DNA of 64,000 bases from Azospirillum humicireducens (GTDB taxonomy: Bacteria > Pseudomonadota > Alphaproteobacteria > Azospirillales > Azospirillaceae), in the NCBI RefSeq assembly GCF_001639105.2, contig NZ_CP015285.1:1480501-1544500 (forward strand), read 5' to 3'. The notes beneath the pieces were generated by a model. That model was given only the letters and a program-made list of their open reading frames with translations, had not been told where the DNA came from and did no database searches. The translations under genes and the position numbers were made by a program. Below, in pieces: positions 16,511-25,048 of the stretch; position 1 is the stretch's first letter; each line of letters opens with the position of its first letter.

Positions 16511-17437
16511 ATGCCCATCCTGATCCTCGCCGAGCACGACAACGCCAGCCTCAAGCCCGCCACCGCCCTCGCAGTCACCGCCGCCGCCAAGCTGGGCGGC
16601 GACATCCACCTCCTGGTCGCCGGCCGCAACGCCGCCCCCGCCGCCGAGCAGGCCGCCAAGCTGGCCGGCGTCGCCAAGGTGCTGCTCGCCGACGATGCAG
16701 CCTACGAGCACGCCCTGGCCGAACCGGTGGCGGCCCTGCTGGTCTCGCTCGCTTCCGGCTACAGCCACGTCCTCGCCGCCGCCACCTCGGTGGGCAAGAA
16801 TGTGCTGCCGCGCGTCGCCGCCTTGCTCGACGTGGCGATGATCTCCGAGATCACCGCCGTGGTCTCCGCCGATACCTTCGAGCGGCCGATCTATGCCGGC
16901 AACGCCATCGCCACCGTGCAGTCGGCCGACGCCGTGAAGGTCGTCACCGTCCGCACCACTGCATTCGAGGCTGCCGCCGCCACCAACGCCGCCCCGGTCG
17001 AGAGCATCGCTGCCGCCACCGACCCCGGCCTGTCCAGCTTCGTCTCGGCCGAGCTGTCGAAGTCGGAGCGTCCGGAGTTGACCTCCGCCCGGATCGTCAT
17101 CTCCGGTGGGCGCGGCATGCAGTCGGGCGACAATTTCCACCTGCTGGAGGCCATCGCCGACAAGCTGGGGGCAGCGGTGGGCGCCAGCCGGGCCGCCGTC
17201 GATGCCGGCTTCGTGCCGAACGACTATCAGGTCGGCCAGACCGGCAAGATCGTTGCGCCGGATCTCTATGTCGCCGTCGGCATCTCGGGCGCCATCCAGC
17301 ATCTGGCCGGCATGAAGGACAGCAAGGTGATCGTCGCCATCAACAAGGACGAGGAGGCGCCGATCTTCCAGGTCGCCGACTACGGCCTCGTCGCCGACCT
17401 GTTCAAGGCCCTGCCGGACCTGCAGCAGGCGCTGTGA
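16511..17437 (+). CDS. etfA: Electron transfer flavoprotein alpha subunit
   Basis: 308 residues. It carries FAD and forms the heterodimer with EtfB. The N-terminal Rossmann half starts [17 protein letters not shown]. The C-terminal FAD-binding half is unmistakable: [67 protein letters not shown] and [23 protein letters not shown] 16511 is chosen over an upstream in-frame start because it gives the usual N-terminus. A hairpin follows the stop codon. Confidence 0.97.
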   Translation: MPILILAEHDNASLKPATALAVTAAAKLGGDIHLLVAGRNAAPAAEQAAKLAGVAKVLLADDAAYEHALAEPVAALLVSLASGYSHVLAAATSVGKNVLPRVAALLDVAMISEITAVVSADTFERPIYAGNAIATVQSADAVKVVTVRTTAFEAAAATNAAPVESIAAATDPGLSSFVSAELSKSERPELTSARIVISGGRGMQSGDNFHLLEAIADKLGAAVGASRAAVDAGFVPNDYQVGQTGKIVAPDLYVAVGISGAIQHLAGMKDSKVIVAINKDEEAPIFQVADYGLVADLFKALPDLQQAL

Positions 17438-17444
17438 CCTGAAA

Positions 17445-17473
17445 GGCCGGGCCTCCCACAGGAGGGCCCGGCC
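17445..17473 (+). terminator. Hairpin downstream of etfA
   Basis: GGCCGGGCCTCC / GGAGG(G)CCCGGCC: 12 base pairs with one bulged G and a 4-nt loop, directly after the etfA stop. There is no T-run, so it may act as a 3' stabiliser or a weak terminator. Confidence 0.5.
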
Positions 17474-17544
17474 GCTTCGCCCTTGCCGCGGCGGGCCGGC
17501 TGTTCTATCGCTGGCGGCACAGCAACCGACAGCGGCAGGACGCC

Positions 17545-18432
17545 ATGAGCATCGACGGCATCACCGGACTGGATCATCTGGTCATCGCGACCCGCGACCT
17601 GGACGCGTCGCGCGATGCCTACAGCCGGCTCGGCTTCACGGTGACGCCGCGCGGACACCACACGCAGCTGAAATCCGCCAACCACACCATCCTGTTCCCC
17701 ACCGGCACCTATCTGGAGTTGTTGGGCATCGAGGAGCAGCGCCCCGCCAACGCGCATTACGCCGCATTCCTGCGCAAGCGCGAGGGCATCGCCGCCATCG
17801 CGCTGAAAACACCGGACGCCCGCGCTGCGGCCGGGCCGCTGGCCGCTGCCGGCTTCCCCACGGCGGAGTCCGTCGATTTCGGCCGGCCGGTGGAACTGCC
17901 GGAGGGCACGCGCGACGCAGGCTTCACCATCACCCAGATCGATCCCGCCGCGACACCGGCCGGCCACGTCTTCCTGTGCCAGCACCACACGCCGGAGCTG
18001 GTCTGGCGCCCCGACAAGTTCGAACATGCCAACAGCGCCATCGGCCTGGAAGCGCTGGTGATCGCAGCCGCCGATCCCGATGCCGTGGCCGCAACCTATG
18101 CCAGACTGCTGGGCGGCACCGTCGCCGACCGCGGGGCCGCCCGCGTGGTCGAGCCGGGCCAGCCCGGCGACGGGCAGGTGCCGGTGATGGTCGCCACGCC
18201 CGACCGGCTGCAGTGGGCCTGGACCGCCGATCCGGCCTTCGCCACCCCCCTTCCCTTCTTCGCCGGCTTCGTCGTGCGCATCGCCGATCCGGTGAAGGCC
18301 CAGCAGGCCCTGCAGAAGAGCAAGCTGCCGACCGTGGTCAGCGGCGGCGTGATGCGGGTGAACTCGCCCGGCGCCTCCGGTGCGATGATCGCGTTCGCGC
18401 AGGATTTCGACCTCAACGCGCTGATTCCCTGA
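17545..18432 (+). CDS. VOC / glyoxalase-like domain protein
   Basis: 295 residues with two vicinal-oxygen-chelate halves. The first begins ITGLDHLVIATRDLDASRDAYSRLGFTVTPRGHH and includes GTYLELLGI; the second begins IGLEALVIAAADPDAVAATYARLLGG. This layout fits the Glyoxalase_3-like group of unknown substrate. Candidate metal ligands are the His in GLDHLVIA and the Glu in YLELLG. GCAGGA precedes ATG 17545. The gene is alone between etfA and a sensor kinase. Confidence 0.78.
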   Translation: MSIDGITGLDHLVIATRDLDASRDAYSRLGFTVTPRGHHTQLKSANHTILFPTGTYLELLGIEEQRPANAHYAAFLRKREGIAAIALKTPDARAAAGPLAAAGFPTAESVDFGRPVELPEGTRDAGFTITQIDPAATPAGHVFLCQHHTPELVWRPDKFEHANSAIGLEALVIAAADPDAVAATYARLLGGTVADRGAARVVEPGQPGDGQVPVMVATPDRLQWAWTADPAFATPLPFFAGFVVRIADPVKAQQALQKSKLPTVVSGGVMRVNSPGASGAMIAFAQDFDLNALIP

Positions 18433-18485
18433 GCTCGCAAGCCATCGCTCCACCGCCTCCGGTTCGAATCGGTATGGACTAGCGA

Positions 18486-18524
18486 CAATTCGCGTCGAAT
18501 TGGACATAGGACGGGCAATATTGC
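18486..18524 (+). promoter_or_regulatory. Two palindromes upstream of a sensor kinase
   Basis: CAATTCG-CGT-CGAATTG (18486-18502, 7-bp arms, perfect) and GCAATATTGC (18515-18524, perfect 10-bp palindrome), 59 bp or more upstream of the kinase start. Likely operators; no regulator can be named. Confidence 0.4.
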
Positions 18525-18582
18525 TTGTGTAGTGTTCGGTGACGGTGGCGCCCACGGATGGGGGCCGGCTGTGGAGATGCAC

Positions 18583-20502
18583 ATGATGGCAGCGGGTGGC
18601 ACCAGGGATACGGCGGGAACTCCGGGAGCGGAGAGCCACCCAATGCCGGCTCCGCTGTTCGACGCCCTGCCCATTCCGGCTCTGGTGCGGGGCGCCAACG
18701 GCCGGCTGTGCAGCAACCGCTGCTTCCTTGACCGCTACGGCAGTGCAGACAGCTTGCCGGCCGATCTGGCTGAGGCCCTCCCCGGTTCGGTGCGGGAGAT
18801 TTCCGCCAAATCCGATACGGGCGAACCGCGCGACCTGCTGGTCCGCGTCGGTGGTCCTCCCTGGATCGCGACGGTGGAGGACGTGACGGACCAGCGCCGT
18901 ACCGCCCGCAGCCTGGATTTGGCGACCGCAAAGCTGGAAGAGGCCTATCTCACCGCCAAGCTCGGCTATTGGGAATACGGCATCCGATCGGGCGACCTGA
19001 TGCTGACAGACGCCGCCCTTGCCGTGTTGGGTCATGGCCGCGGCCATTTCGTCCAGGGATTCGATGCCCTGCTGGGAATCCTGCATCCGGATGACCGGCC
19101 ACGCTTCGGCAACATGCTGGAAAGCGTCGTCGACAATCCAAAGCGGGTCTATGTCGAATATCGTGTCCATGACGGGGAGGGGTGTCTGCGCTACGTCTCC
19201 TCCTCCTGCGCCCCGCGGCTGGATGCGGACGGACGGCTGACGCACCTCTTCGGCGTCATGATGGACAGCACCGAGCGCGCCGAATCGGCCGCACAGCTCG
19301 AAGCCGCCAAGCAACGGCTGGAGGAGGCCTACCGCACCGGCCATCTCGGCTATTGGGAATACGGAATCCACAGCGGCACGCTGGTGTGGAATCGCGAGGC
19401 CTTCGACATCTATGGCCAGGATCCGGACCGGTTCGAGCCGACCTTCGACCGCCTGCTGGATATTCTCCATCCCGATGACCGCCTGTCCTTCGGCAACATG
19501 CTGGAGAGCGTGATCGGCAACTCCAAGCGGGTCTATGTCGAGTACCGGGTTGTCGATCCGGCGGGGGAAGTCCGCTACGTGTCATCCTCCTGCGCGCCGC
19601 GCTTCGACCTGGATGGACGGCTGACCCACCTGTTCGGCGTGATGCTCGACACCACCGAACGCGCCCGCGCCGCGGACGCCCTGCGTGCCGCCAAGGACCG
19701 GGTCGAGCAGGCATATCGTGACTTGCAGGACGCCCAGGACAGTCTCGTCCAGACCGAGAAGATGGCCTCGCTCGGCCAATTGGTCGCCGGGGTGGCGCAT
19801 GAGGTCAATGGGCCGGTCGGCGTTGCGCTGACCACCGCCTCGCACCTGCTGAGCCGGGCCGAGGACGTGAAGCGCCAGTTCGCCGCCAACGCCCTGACCC
19901 GCTCGGCCCTTGCCAGTTTCCTGGAGGTGGCACAGGAGGCGGGGCAATTGCTGGTCGGCAACACCGAGCGGATCGCATCGCTGGTCCACATGTTCAAGCA
20001 GGTCGCCGCCGACCAGACCGGCGACGAGCGCCGCACCTTCTACCTGCGCGAATACACCGAGGATGTGCTGCTGAGCCTGCACACGCAGATCGGCTCGTCC
20101 GGCCACCGGGTGGAGCTGTCCTGTCCCGAAGCCCTGCAGTTGGAAAGTTTTCCAGGCGCCTTCGCCCGCGTGCTGACCCACCTGGTGCGCAATTCGCTGA
20201 CCCACGCCTTCCGGCCGGAGCAGAGCGGCCGGATCGTCATCGATATCCACGCCGACGGCGACGATTGGATCAAGGTGGTGCACAGCGACGACGGCCAAGG
20301 CATCCTGGAGGCCGACCTGCCGCGGATCTTCGACCCTTTCTTCACCACCGCGCGCCATGCCGGCTGCGTCGGGCTGGGGCTGCACATCGCCTACAACCTG
20401 GCGACCCGGACACTGGGCGGTCAGTTGAGCGCCGGCAACAGCACAGGCGGAGGCGCCGTCTTCGTCCTTCGGGTGCCGCGGCAGGCGCCCGACCTCGCCT
20501 GA
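18583..20502 (+). CDS. PAS-domain sensor histidine kinase with duplicated PAS
   Basis: About 639 residues, soluble. Two nearly identical PAS_3-type domains (about residues 118-245 and 246-365) carry the same LGYWEYG, HPDDR, FGNMLESV, RVYVEYRV, YVSSSCAPR and RLTHLFGVM blocks. A coiled linker follows, then a dimerisation helix with the phospho-acceptor His (about residue 406) in VAHEVNGPVGVALTTA and a HATPase domain (LVRNSLTHAF, SDDGQGI, GLGLHIAYN). The H-box reads HEVNGPVG instead of the usual HEINNPL. The start is uncertain: ATG 18583 has GGAG upstream; 18577, 18586 and an upstream GTG (18532) are alternatives. No receiver is attached; its partner is unknown. It converges with a hybrid kinase. 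Confidence 0.85.
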   Translation: MMAAGGTRDTAGTPGAESHPMPAPLFDALPIPALVRGANGRLCSNRCFLDRYGSADSLPADLAEALPGSVREISAKSDTGEPRDLLVRVGGPPWIATVEDVTDQRRTARSLDLATAKLEEAYLTAKLGYWEYGIRSGDLMLTDAALAVLGHGRGHFVQGFDALLGILHPDDRPRFGNMLESVVDNPKRVYVEYRVHDGEGCLRYVSSSCAPRLDADGRLTHLFGVMMDSTERAESAAQLEAAKQRLEEAYRTGHLGYWEYGIHSGTLVWNREAFDIYGQDPDRFEPTFDRLLDILHPDDRLSFGNMLESVIGNSKRVYVEYRVVDPAGEVRYVSSSCAPRFDLDGRLTHLFGVMLDTTERARAADALRAAKDRVEQAYRDLQDAQDSLVQTEKMASLGQLVAGVAHEVNGPVGVALTTASHLLSRAEDVKRQFAANALTRSALASFLEVAQEAGQLLVGNTERIASLVHMFKQVAADQTGDERRTFYLREYTEDVLLSLHTQIGSSGHRVELSCPEALQLESFPGAFARVLTHLVRNSLTHAFRPEQSGRIVIDIHADGDDWIKVVHSDDGQGILEADLPRIFDPFFTTARHAGCVGLGLHIAYNLATRTLGGQLSAGNSTGGGAVFVLRVPRQAPDLA

Positions 20503-20519
20503 GGCCGCCAAGACCGGCT

Positions 20520-22994
20520 TCAAGCCACCGTCTGATGTTCGCGCAGCAGCGGCTCCAGCGCCTCGGCAACGGCACGGCGCAGATCGGCGGCGATCACCGG
20601 CTTGTGCATGACTCGGAAATTGCCGGCCTCCGCCTCCTGGGCGCGGGCGGGTGCGGTATCGCCGGTTACCAGAATGCCCGGCAGAATGCGGCCAAGGGCC
20701 AACCGCACCTCGCGGATCGCTTCGGTCCCGGTGCGGCCGTCGCGCAGGCGGTAATCGGCGACGATCAAATCGGGAGTCGGTCCACGATGGGCAAGATCCA
20801 GCGCCTCGGCGCAGGATTCGGCCGCCAGCACCGTGTATCCCCATTCCGCCAGCATTGCGCGCAGCCCCTCGCGCACGATCCCGTCATCCTCGATCACCAG
20901 CACCGTGGTCGAGAACGCCGGACGCGGTGTGAAAGCCGGATTGAGCACCTTGGCGGGGGGCGGCGCGGCCAGCGGCACCTCGACCGAGAAGACGGAGCCC
21001 CGGCCGGGTATCGAGCGCACCGTCACCGGATGACCGAGCATCACCGACAGCCGCCGAACCACCGCCAACCCGAGACCAAGGCCCTGGTCGCGGTTGCGGC
21101 TGGCGTTGCCGACCTGCACGAACTCCTGGAAGATGTCGTCCTGCCGGTCGGCCGGGATGCCGATGCCGGTGTCCCACACCTCGATCCGCAGGTTCCCACC
21201 GCGGCGGCGGCAGCCGATCAGGATGCGTCCCCTGTCAGTATAGCGGAGCGCATTCTCCACGAAATTCTGCAGGATGCGTCCCAGCAACATCGGGTCGCTG
21301 CGCACATGGGCGCGGCTGGGCACGATGTGCAGGATCAATCCCTTCTGGACGGCGACGGACCGGCTGTTGGCGGCCACACGCTCCATCACTTCGGACAGGG
21401 CGAACGCCTCCACTTCCGGCACCACGGCGCCGGCTTCAAGCCTGGACACATCGAGCAGACCGTCCAGCAGCATCTTCAGAGCACCGAGCGCCCGTTCCAT
21501 GGTGCCCAGAACGTTGCGCGTCATCCCGTCCGTGACACGGCCGGACAGCACCTCCATCAGCAGCATCAGCGACTGAACCGGCTGGCGCAGGTCGTGGCTG
21601 GCGGCAGCCAGGAATTTCGATTTGGCGACATTGGCAAGGTCGGCCTCCCGGCGGGCATCGGCCATCGCCGCCTGGGCGCGCTTGTGATCGGAGATGTCGC
21701 GGACGGTCGCGATCAGGCTGACCAGCCGGTTGTCGTGGTCCCGGACCGGCGATGCGCTCAGTTCCAGACAGCGGGGCTCCTCCGGACCGTCGGCGGCCCG
21801 CGCCAGTTCCACCCGGGCGTCGCGGCCGACGACGATGGCGTCGCGCAGTGGTTGCAGCGCGGCGCGGTCGTTCGTGGCCCGCTCCAGCGCCGTCAGGGCG
21901 CCGCTGCCCATCAGGCCCGGCATCGGCATCCCCAGCAGCTTTTCCAGCGCCGGATTGACATAGACGATGGGCATGCCGGGCTGGGTCGCGTCTGCGATCA
22001 TGATGCCGTCGTTGCTCCAGGCCAACGCACGGTTCCGGACGCGCAGGGCCCGATCGGTGTGACGTCGCCATTGCAGTTCGACGATGAAGGCGATGATGAA
22101 CAGCAGGATCACCACCGTGGTGGCGACCGCCCAGCCGATGTAAAGGCGGGCATTGTCACGCCAGGATCCGAACACCGCTTCCACCGACTCGCCGACGACG
22201 GCGATCACCGGATAGTCCGGGGCCGAGCGGAATGCCAGGATCCGTTCCACCCCGTCGACCAGGCTGACCATGCGAATGTGGCCGATGGGATTCTGCTTCA
22301 CCGCCTGCCAGAGTTCGGAACTGGCGGTAGCACGGCCGGATACCGAACTGGATCCGACATTGCGGGCAATGATGACGCCGTCCGTGCGCAGCAGCGCCGC
22401 CGCCCCATCGGGAGGAAGCCCAAGCACCCGGTAGTAACGAACAAAGGATTCGACCGGAATATCGGCCACCGCGATACCGGCGAAGGTGCCGTCGGCAGAC
22501 TCCAGCCGCCGCGCAACGGGGATCAGAACATCCTGCGTCTCCGACGAAGCATAGGGCATGCCGATCACCAGCCCGCGCGGCGCGCTGTCGCGGGCGATGC
22601 GGAATTCATCCCGGTCGGAGACGCTGCCCTGGAAGGTCGCCCGTCCGCCGCCCATGGTCAGCATCCCCGCCGAATCATAGACACGCACCCCCACCACCAG
22701 CCCTTCCTCGAAGGCGCGCCGGGTGTCCAGGCGCATGGTCCGGTTGCGTTCGGTATTGGCGATCAGATCCAGCAGGAGGTCGTCGACCCGGCGAAAGGTG
22801 GAGATCGCATGCTCTTCGACCAGGCGGGCGACGACGGCGGTCTTTTCATGGACCGTGAGGTCCAGCAGCCGTTCCTCCCGCCCCAGCCGGTCGAGCAGAA
22901 TCCACCACAACGCGGCAATCGCGAGGACGACCGCCAGGGCAGGCAGGACCAGACGCCCGCCGAAACCGGAAAAAAGCCAGAGCGCCCGCTTCAC
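20520..22994 (-). CDS. Hybrid sensor histidine kinase / response regulator with Cache sensor
   Basis: About 824 residues. Membrane helix 1 (LVLPALAVVLAIAALWWILL), a periplasmic double-Cache (PDC) sensor up to about residue 280, then helix 2 (IGWAVATTVVILLFIIAFIV) and a PAS domain (LAWSNDGIMIAD). The HisKA domain has the acceptor in AASHDLRQPVQSLMLLMEVL, followed by HATPase (NFVENALRYTDRG, WDTGIGIP, GLGLGLAVVRRL) and a C-terminal receiver (VLVIEDDGIVREGLRAML, LIVADYRLRDGRTG). The HDLRQP type resembles hybrid kinases that signal through a separate HPt. GTG 22994 is chosen because GGAG lies 5 nt upstream and it begins right before helix 1. Its stop is 17 bp from that of the convergent PAS kinase. 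Confidence 0.88.
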   Translation of the reverse strand: MKRALWLFSGFGGRLVLPALAVVLAIAALWWILLDRLGREERLLDLTVHEKTAVVARLVEEHAISTFRRVDDLLLDLIANTERNRTMRLDTRRAFEEGLVVGVRVYDSAGMLTMGGGRATFQGSVSDRDEFRIARDSAPRGLVIGMPYASSETQDVLIPVARRLESADGTFAGIAVADIPVESFVRYYRVLGLPPDGAAALLRTDGVIIARNVGSSSVSGRATASSELWQAVKQNPIGHIRMVSLVDGVERILAFRSAPDYPVIAVVGESVEAVFGSWRDNARLYIGWAVATTVVILLFIIAFIVELQWRRHTDRALRVRNRALAWSNDGIMIADATQPGMPIVYVNPALEKLLGMPMPGLMGSGALTALERATNDRAALQPLRDAIVVGRDARVELARAADGPEEPRCLELSASPVRDHDNRLVSLIATVRDISDHKRAQAAMADARREADLANVAKSKFLAAASHDLRQPVQSLMLLMEVLSGRVTDGMTRNVLGTMERALGALKMLLDGLLDVSRLEAGAVVPEVEAFALSEVMERVAANSRSVAVQKGLILHIVPSRAHVRSDPMLLGRILQNFVENALRYTDRGRILIGCRRRGGNLRIEVWDTGIGIPADRQDDIFQEFVQVGNASRNRDQGLGLGLAVVRRLSVMLGHPVTVRSIPGRGSVFSVEVPLAAPPPAKVLNPAFTPRPAFSTTVLVIEDDGIVREGLRAMLAEWGYTVLAAESCAEALDLAHRGPTPDLIVADYRLRDGRTGTEAIREVRLALGRILPGILVTGDTAPARAQEAEAGNFRVMHKPVIAADLRRAVAEALEPLLREHQTVA

Positions 22995-23270
22995 GTAGAC
23001 TCCGAACGCGGTGGATCGTCCGCCCGCCACTCCATCGGCGAAAGGCGGACGGCTGCAGCAGACGGACGCAAGCATGCCGCAACGCAGGTACGGACGCAAC
23101 GGCGTTACCGGCAAGGTGGCAGCGCAGCGAAGTTGCTCCACCGACGCGAACCGGAAGCAGCGATGGCGCCCCCCGAACGCTCCGGCTATGCGCTCCAGCG
23201 CACCGTCCCATCGGCCAGCCCACCGAAATGCCGGCTTTGCGGCGCACCGGCAGGCCGCTATACCGCGGGA

Positions 23271-24842
23271 ATGAGCTTTGCCCGCGCCATCGCCACCGTC
23301 GGCGGACTGACCCTGCTGAGCCGGCTGGCCGGCTTCGCACGCGACATCTTGACCGCTGCGGTCCTGGGAGCCGGTCCGGTGGCCGACGCCTTCTTCGTCG
23401 CGCTGAAGCTGCCCAACCTGTTCCGCCGCCTGTTCGCCGAAGGCGCCTTCGGCGTCGCCTTCGTCCCCCTGTTCGCCGCGGAACTTCAGACACGCGGCCG
23501 GGCTGCCGCCGTCCGCTTCGCCGAGGAGTCGCTGGCGATGCTGCTGGCGATGCTGCTGCCCTTCACGCTGGCGGCCGTCGTCGTCATGCCATGGCTGATG
23601 CACGGCCTCGCCCCCGGCTTCGCCGACGAGCCTGCCAAGTTCGCCCTGGCCGTGGACATGGCCCGGCTGACCTTTCCCTATCTTGCGCTGATCTCGCTGG
23701 TGGCGTTGCTGGGCGGGGTGCTGAATGCGCTGGACCGCTTCGGTCCCTTCGCCGCCGCTCCCATCGCCTTCAACCTGACCCTGGTCGCCGCCCTGCTGGT
23801 CGCGCCGCGGTTGGGGCTGGAACCGGGCATCGCGATGGCGGCGGCGGTCACCCTGTCCGGAGCGGTGCAGGTCGGATGGATGGCCTGGGCCTGCCGCACT
23901 GCCGGCGTGACCCTGCGCCTGCGCCGGCCAAGGATGACCGTCGGCATGTGGCGGCTGTTCCGGCTGATCGGGCCGGGAGCCATCGGGGCCGGCGTCATGC
24001 AGATCAACCTGTTCCTGAACATCGTGCTCGCCTCGCTGCTGCCGTCGGGTGCGGTGTCGTTCCTCTACTATGCCGACCGTCTGAACCAGATGCCGCTGGG
24101 GGTCATCGGCATCGCCATCGGCACCGCCCTTCTGCCGGTGCTGGCCCGCCATGCCGCCGCCGGGGACGACGGAATGGTGCGCCATTATCTGAGCCGCGCG
24201 CTGGAGTTCAGCCTGTTGCTCGGCCTGCCCGCCGCGGTCGCGCTGGGCGTGGCAGGGGAGCCGATGGTATCCGTCCTGTTCCAGCGCGGCGCCTTCGGCC
24301 CGCAAGAGGCGCACGCCACCGCCATGGCGCTCGCCGCCTATGCCATCGGCATCCCGGCCTATGTGATCGTCAAGTCGCTGAACGCGGCCTTCTTCGCCCG
24401 CCACGACACGGTCACGCCGGTGCGGGTCGCGATCATCGTGACCGTTGCAACCGCCGCGCTGGCGTTGGCGCTGATGCCGTGGCTGGGACATGTCGGCATC
24501 GCACTCGCCACCGGACTGACGGCATGGCTGGATGTCGTGCTGCTGGTTGCGGCGATGCGCAAGCGCGGACTGTTCGACCTGGACGACCGGCTGCAACACC
24601 GCGCGCCGCGCATTGCCGCGGCGGCGGTGGGCATGGGAGCGGTTCTGGCGCTGGGTGGCGGGTTGCTGGCGCCATGGCTGGAGGCGCCGTCCACCGCAAT
24701 GCGGTTCACCGCCCTGGCTCTGCTGGTCGCCGGCGGTGCCGCGGCCTTCGGAGCGCTGGCTGTGGCGCTGGGCGGGGCAAGCCTGGGAGATGTGAAGGGC
24801 ATGCTGTCGAAATCCCCGCTCGCCGCAGAGGAGAGGCGATGA
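23271..24842 (+). CDS. murJ: Lipid II flippase MurJ
   Basis: 523-residue MOP-superfamily membrane protein that flips lipid II to the periplasm for peptidoglycan synthesis. N-terminal signature: FARAIATVGGLTLLSRLAGFARDILTAAVLG, then KLPNLFRRLFAEGAFGVAFVPLF, whose arginines and acidic residues line the central cavity. About 14 membrane segments follow, with FLYYADRLNQMPLGVIGIAIGTALLPVL and VLFQRGAF as later family marks. ATG 23271 gives the usual N-terminus; upstream in-frame sequence is not protein-like. It is transcribed divergently from the hybrid kinase and followed by the SAM-II leader of metZ. Confidence 0.95.
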   Translation: MSFARAIATVGGLTLLSRLAGFARDILTAAVLGAGPVADAFFVALKLPNLFRRLFAEGAFGVAFVPLFAAELQTRGRAAAVRFAEESLAMLLAMLLPFTLAAVVVMPWLMHGLAPGFADEPAKFALAVDMARLTFPYLALISLVALLGGVLNALDRFGPFAAAPIAFNLTLVAALLVAPRLGLEPGIAMAAAVTLSGAVQVGWMAWACRTAGVTLRLRRPRMTVGMWRLFRLIGPGAIGAGVMQINLFLNIVLASLLPSGAVSFLYYADRLNQMPLGVIGIAIGTALLPVLARHAAAGDDGMVRHYLSRALEFSLLLGLPAAVALGVAGEPMVSVLFQRGAFGPQEAHATAMALAAYAIGIPAYVIVKSLNAAFFARHDTVTPVRVAIIVTVATAALALALMPWLGHVGIALATGLTAWLDVVLLVAAMRKRGLFDLDDRLQHRAPRIAAAAVGMGAVLALGGGLLAPWLEAPSTAMRFTALALLVAGGAAAFGALAVALGGASLGDVKGMLSKSPLAAEERR

Positions 24843-24895
24843 TGATGCGGGGCTACCCCACTTGACGGCGGTCATAGGCAGTCGTACAAGCGACC

Positions 24896-24955
24896 CCACG
24901 TGGTGATTTGGTCGGCCGGCTTGCGGGCCACGTAAAACAACCCGCTAAAAAGGTC
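24896..24955 (+). ncRNA. SAM-II riboswitch (metA motif) in the metZ leader
   Basis: Matches the SAM-II consensus by eye: P1 CGTGG (24899-24903) / CCACG (24928-24932), the conserved TGATTTG right after the 5' strand, GCTTGC in the loop, TAAAAC after P1 and the terminal GCTAAAAAGG (24944-24953) that forms the pseudoknot. SAM-II binds S-adenosylmethionine and typically precedes metA, metX or metZ in alphaproteobacteria; here it precedes metZ by about 95 bp. A terminator follows, so control is probably by transcription attenuation. Confidence 0.92.
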
Positions 24956-24969
24956 CGAGCCGCGTCCGC

Positions 24970-24998
24970 GCCTCGACCCGATCGGTCGGGGCTTTTTT
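24970..24998 (+). terminator. Attenuator terminator of the SAM-II riboswitch
   Basis: Stem GCCTCGACC (24970-24978) / GGTCGGGGC (24984-24992), nine pairs including one G-U, 5-nt loop, then TTTTTTG. GGTCCGAG (24952-24959) just after the riboswitch core can pair with CTCGACC (24972-24978) with one bulge, giving a possible antiterminator that overlaps the SAM-stabilised pseudoknot. Confidence 0.88.
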
Positions 24999-25048
24999 GT
25001 TTGCGGCCGGCCTCGCCCCACCGGCGATCATCAGGGGAGAGTGGCGGA

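Noticed and set aside
20265..23270. Open frame extending murJ upstream by about 1000 codons
   Set aside because: It is antisense to the hybrid kinase and not protein-like; MurJ begins at 23271 with the normal N-terminus.
22995..24899. In-frame upstream extension of the hybrid kinase
   Set aside because: Antisense to murJ; GTG 22994 has a ribosome binding site and is directly before the first membrane helix.
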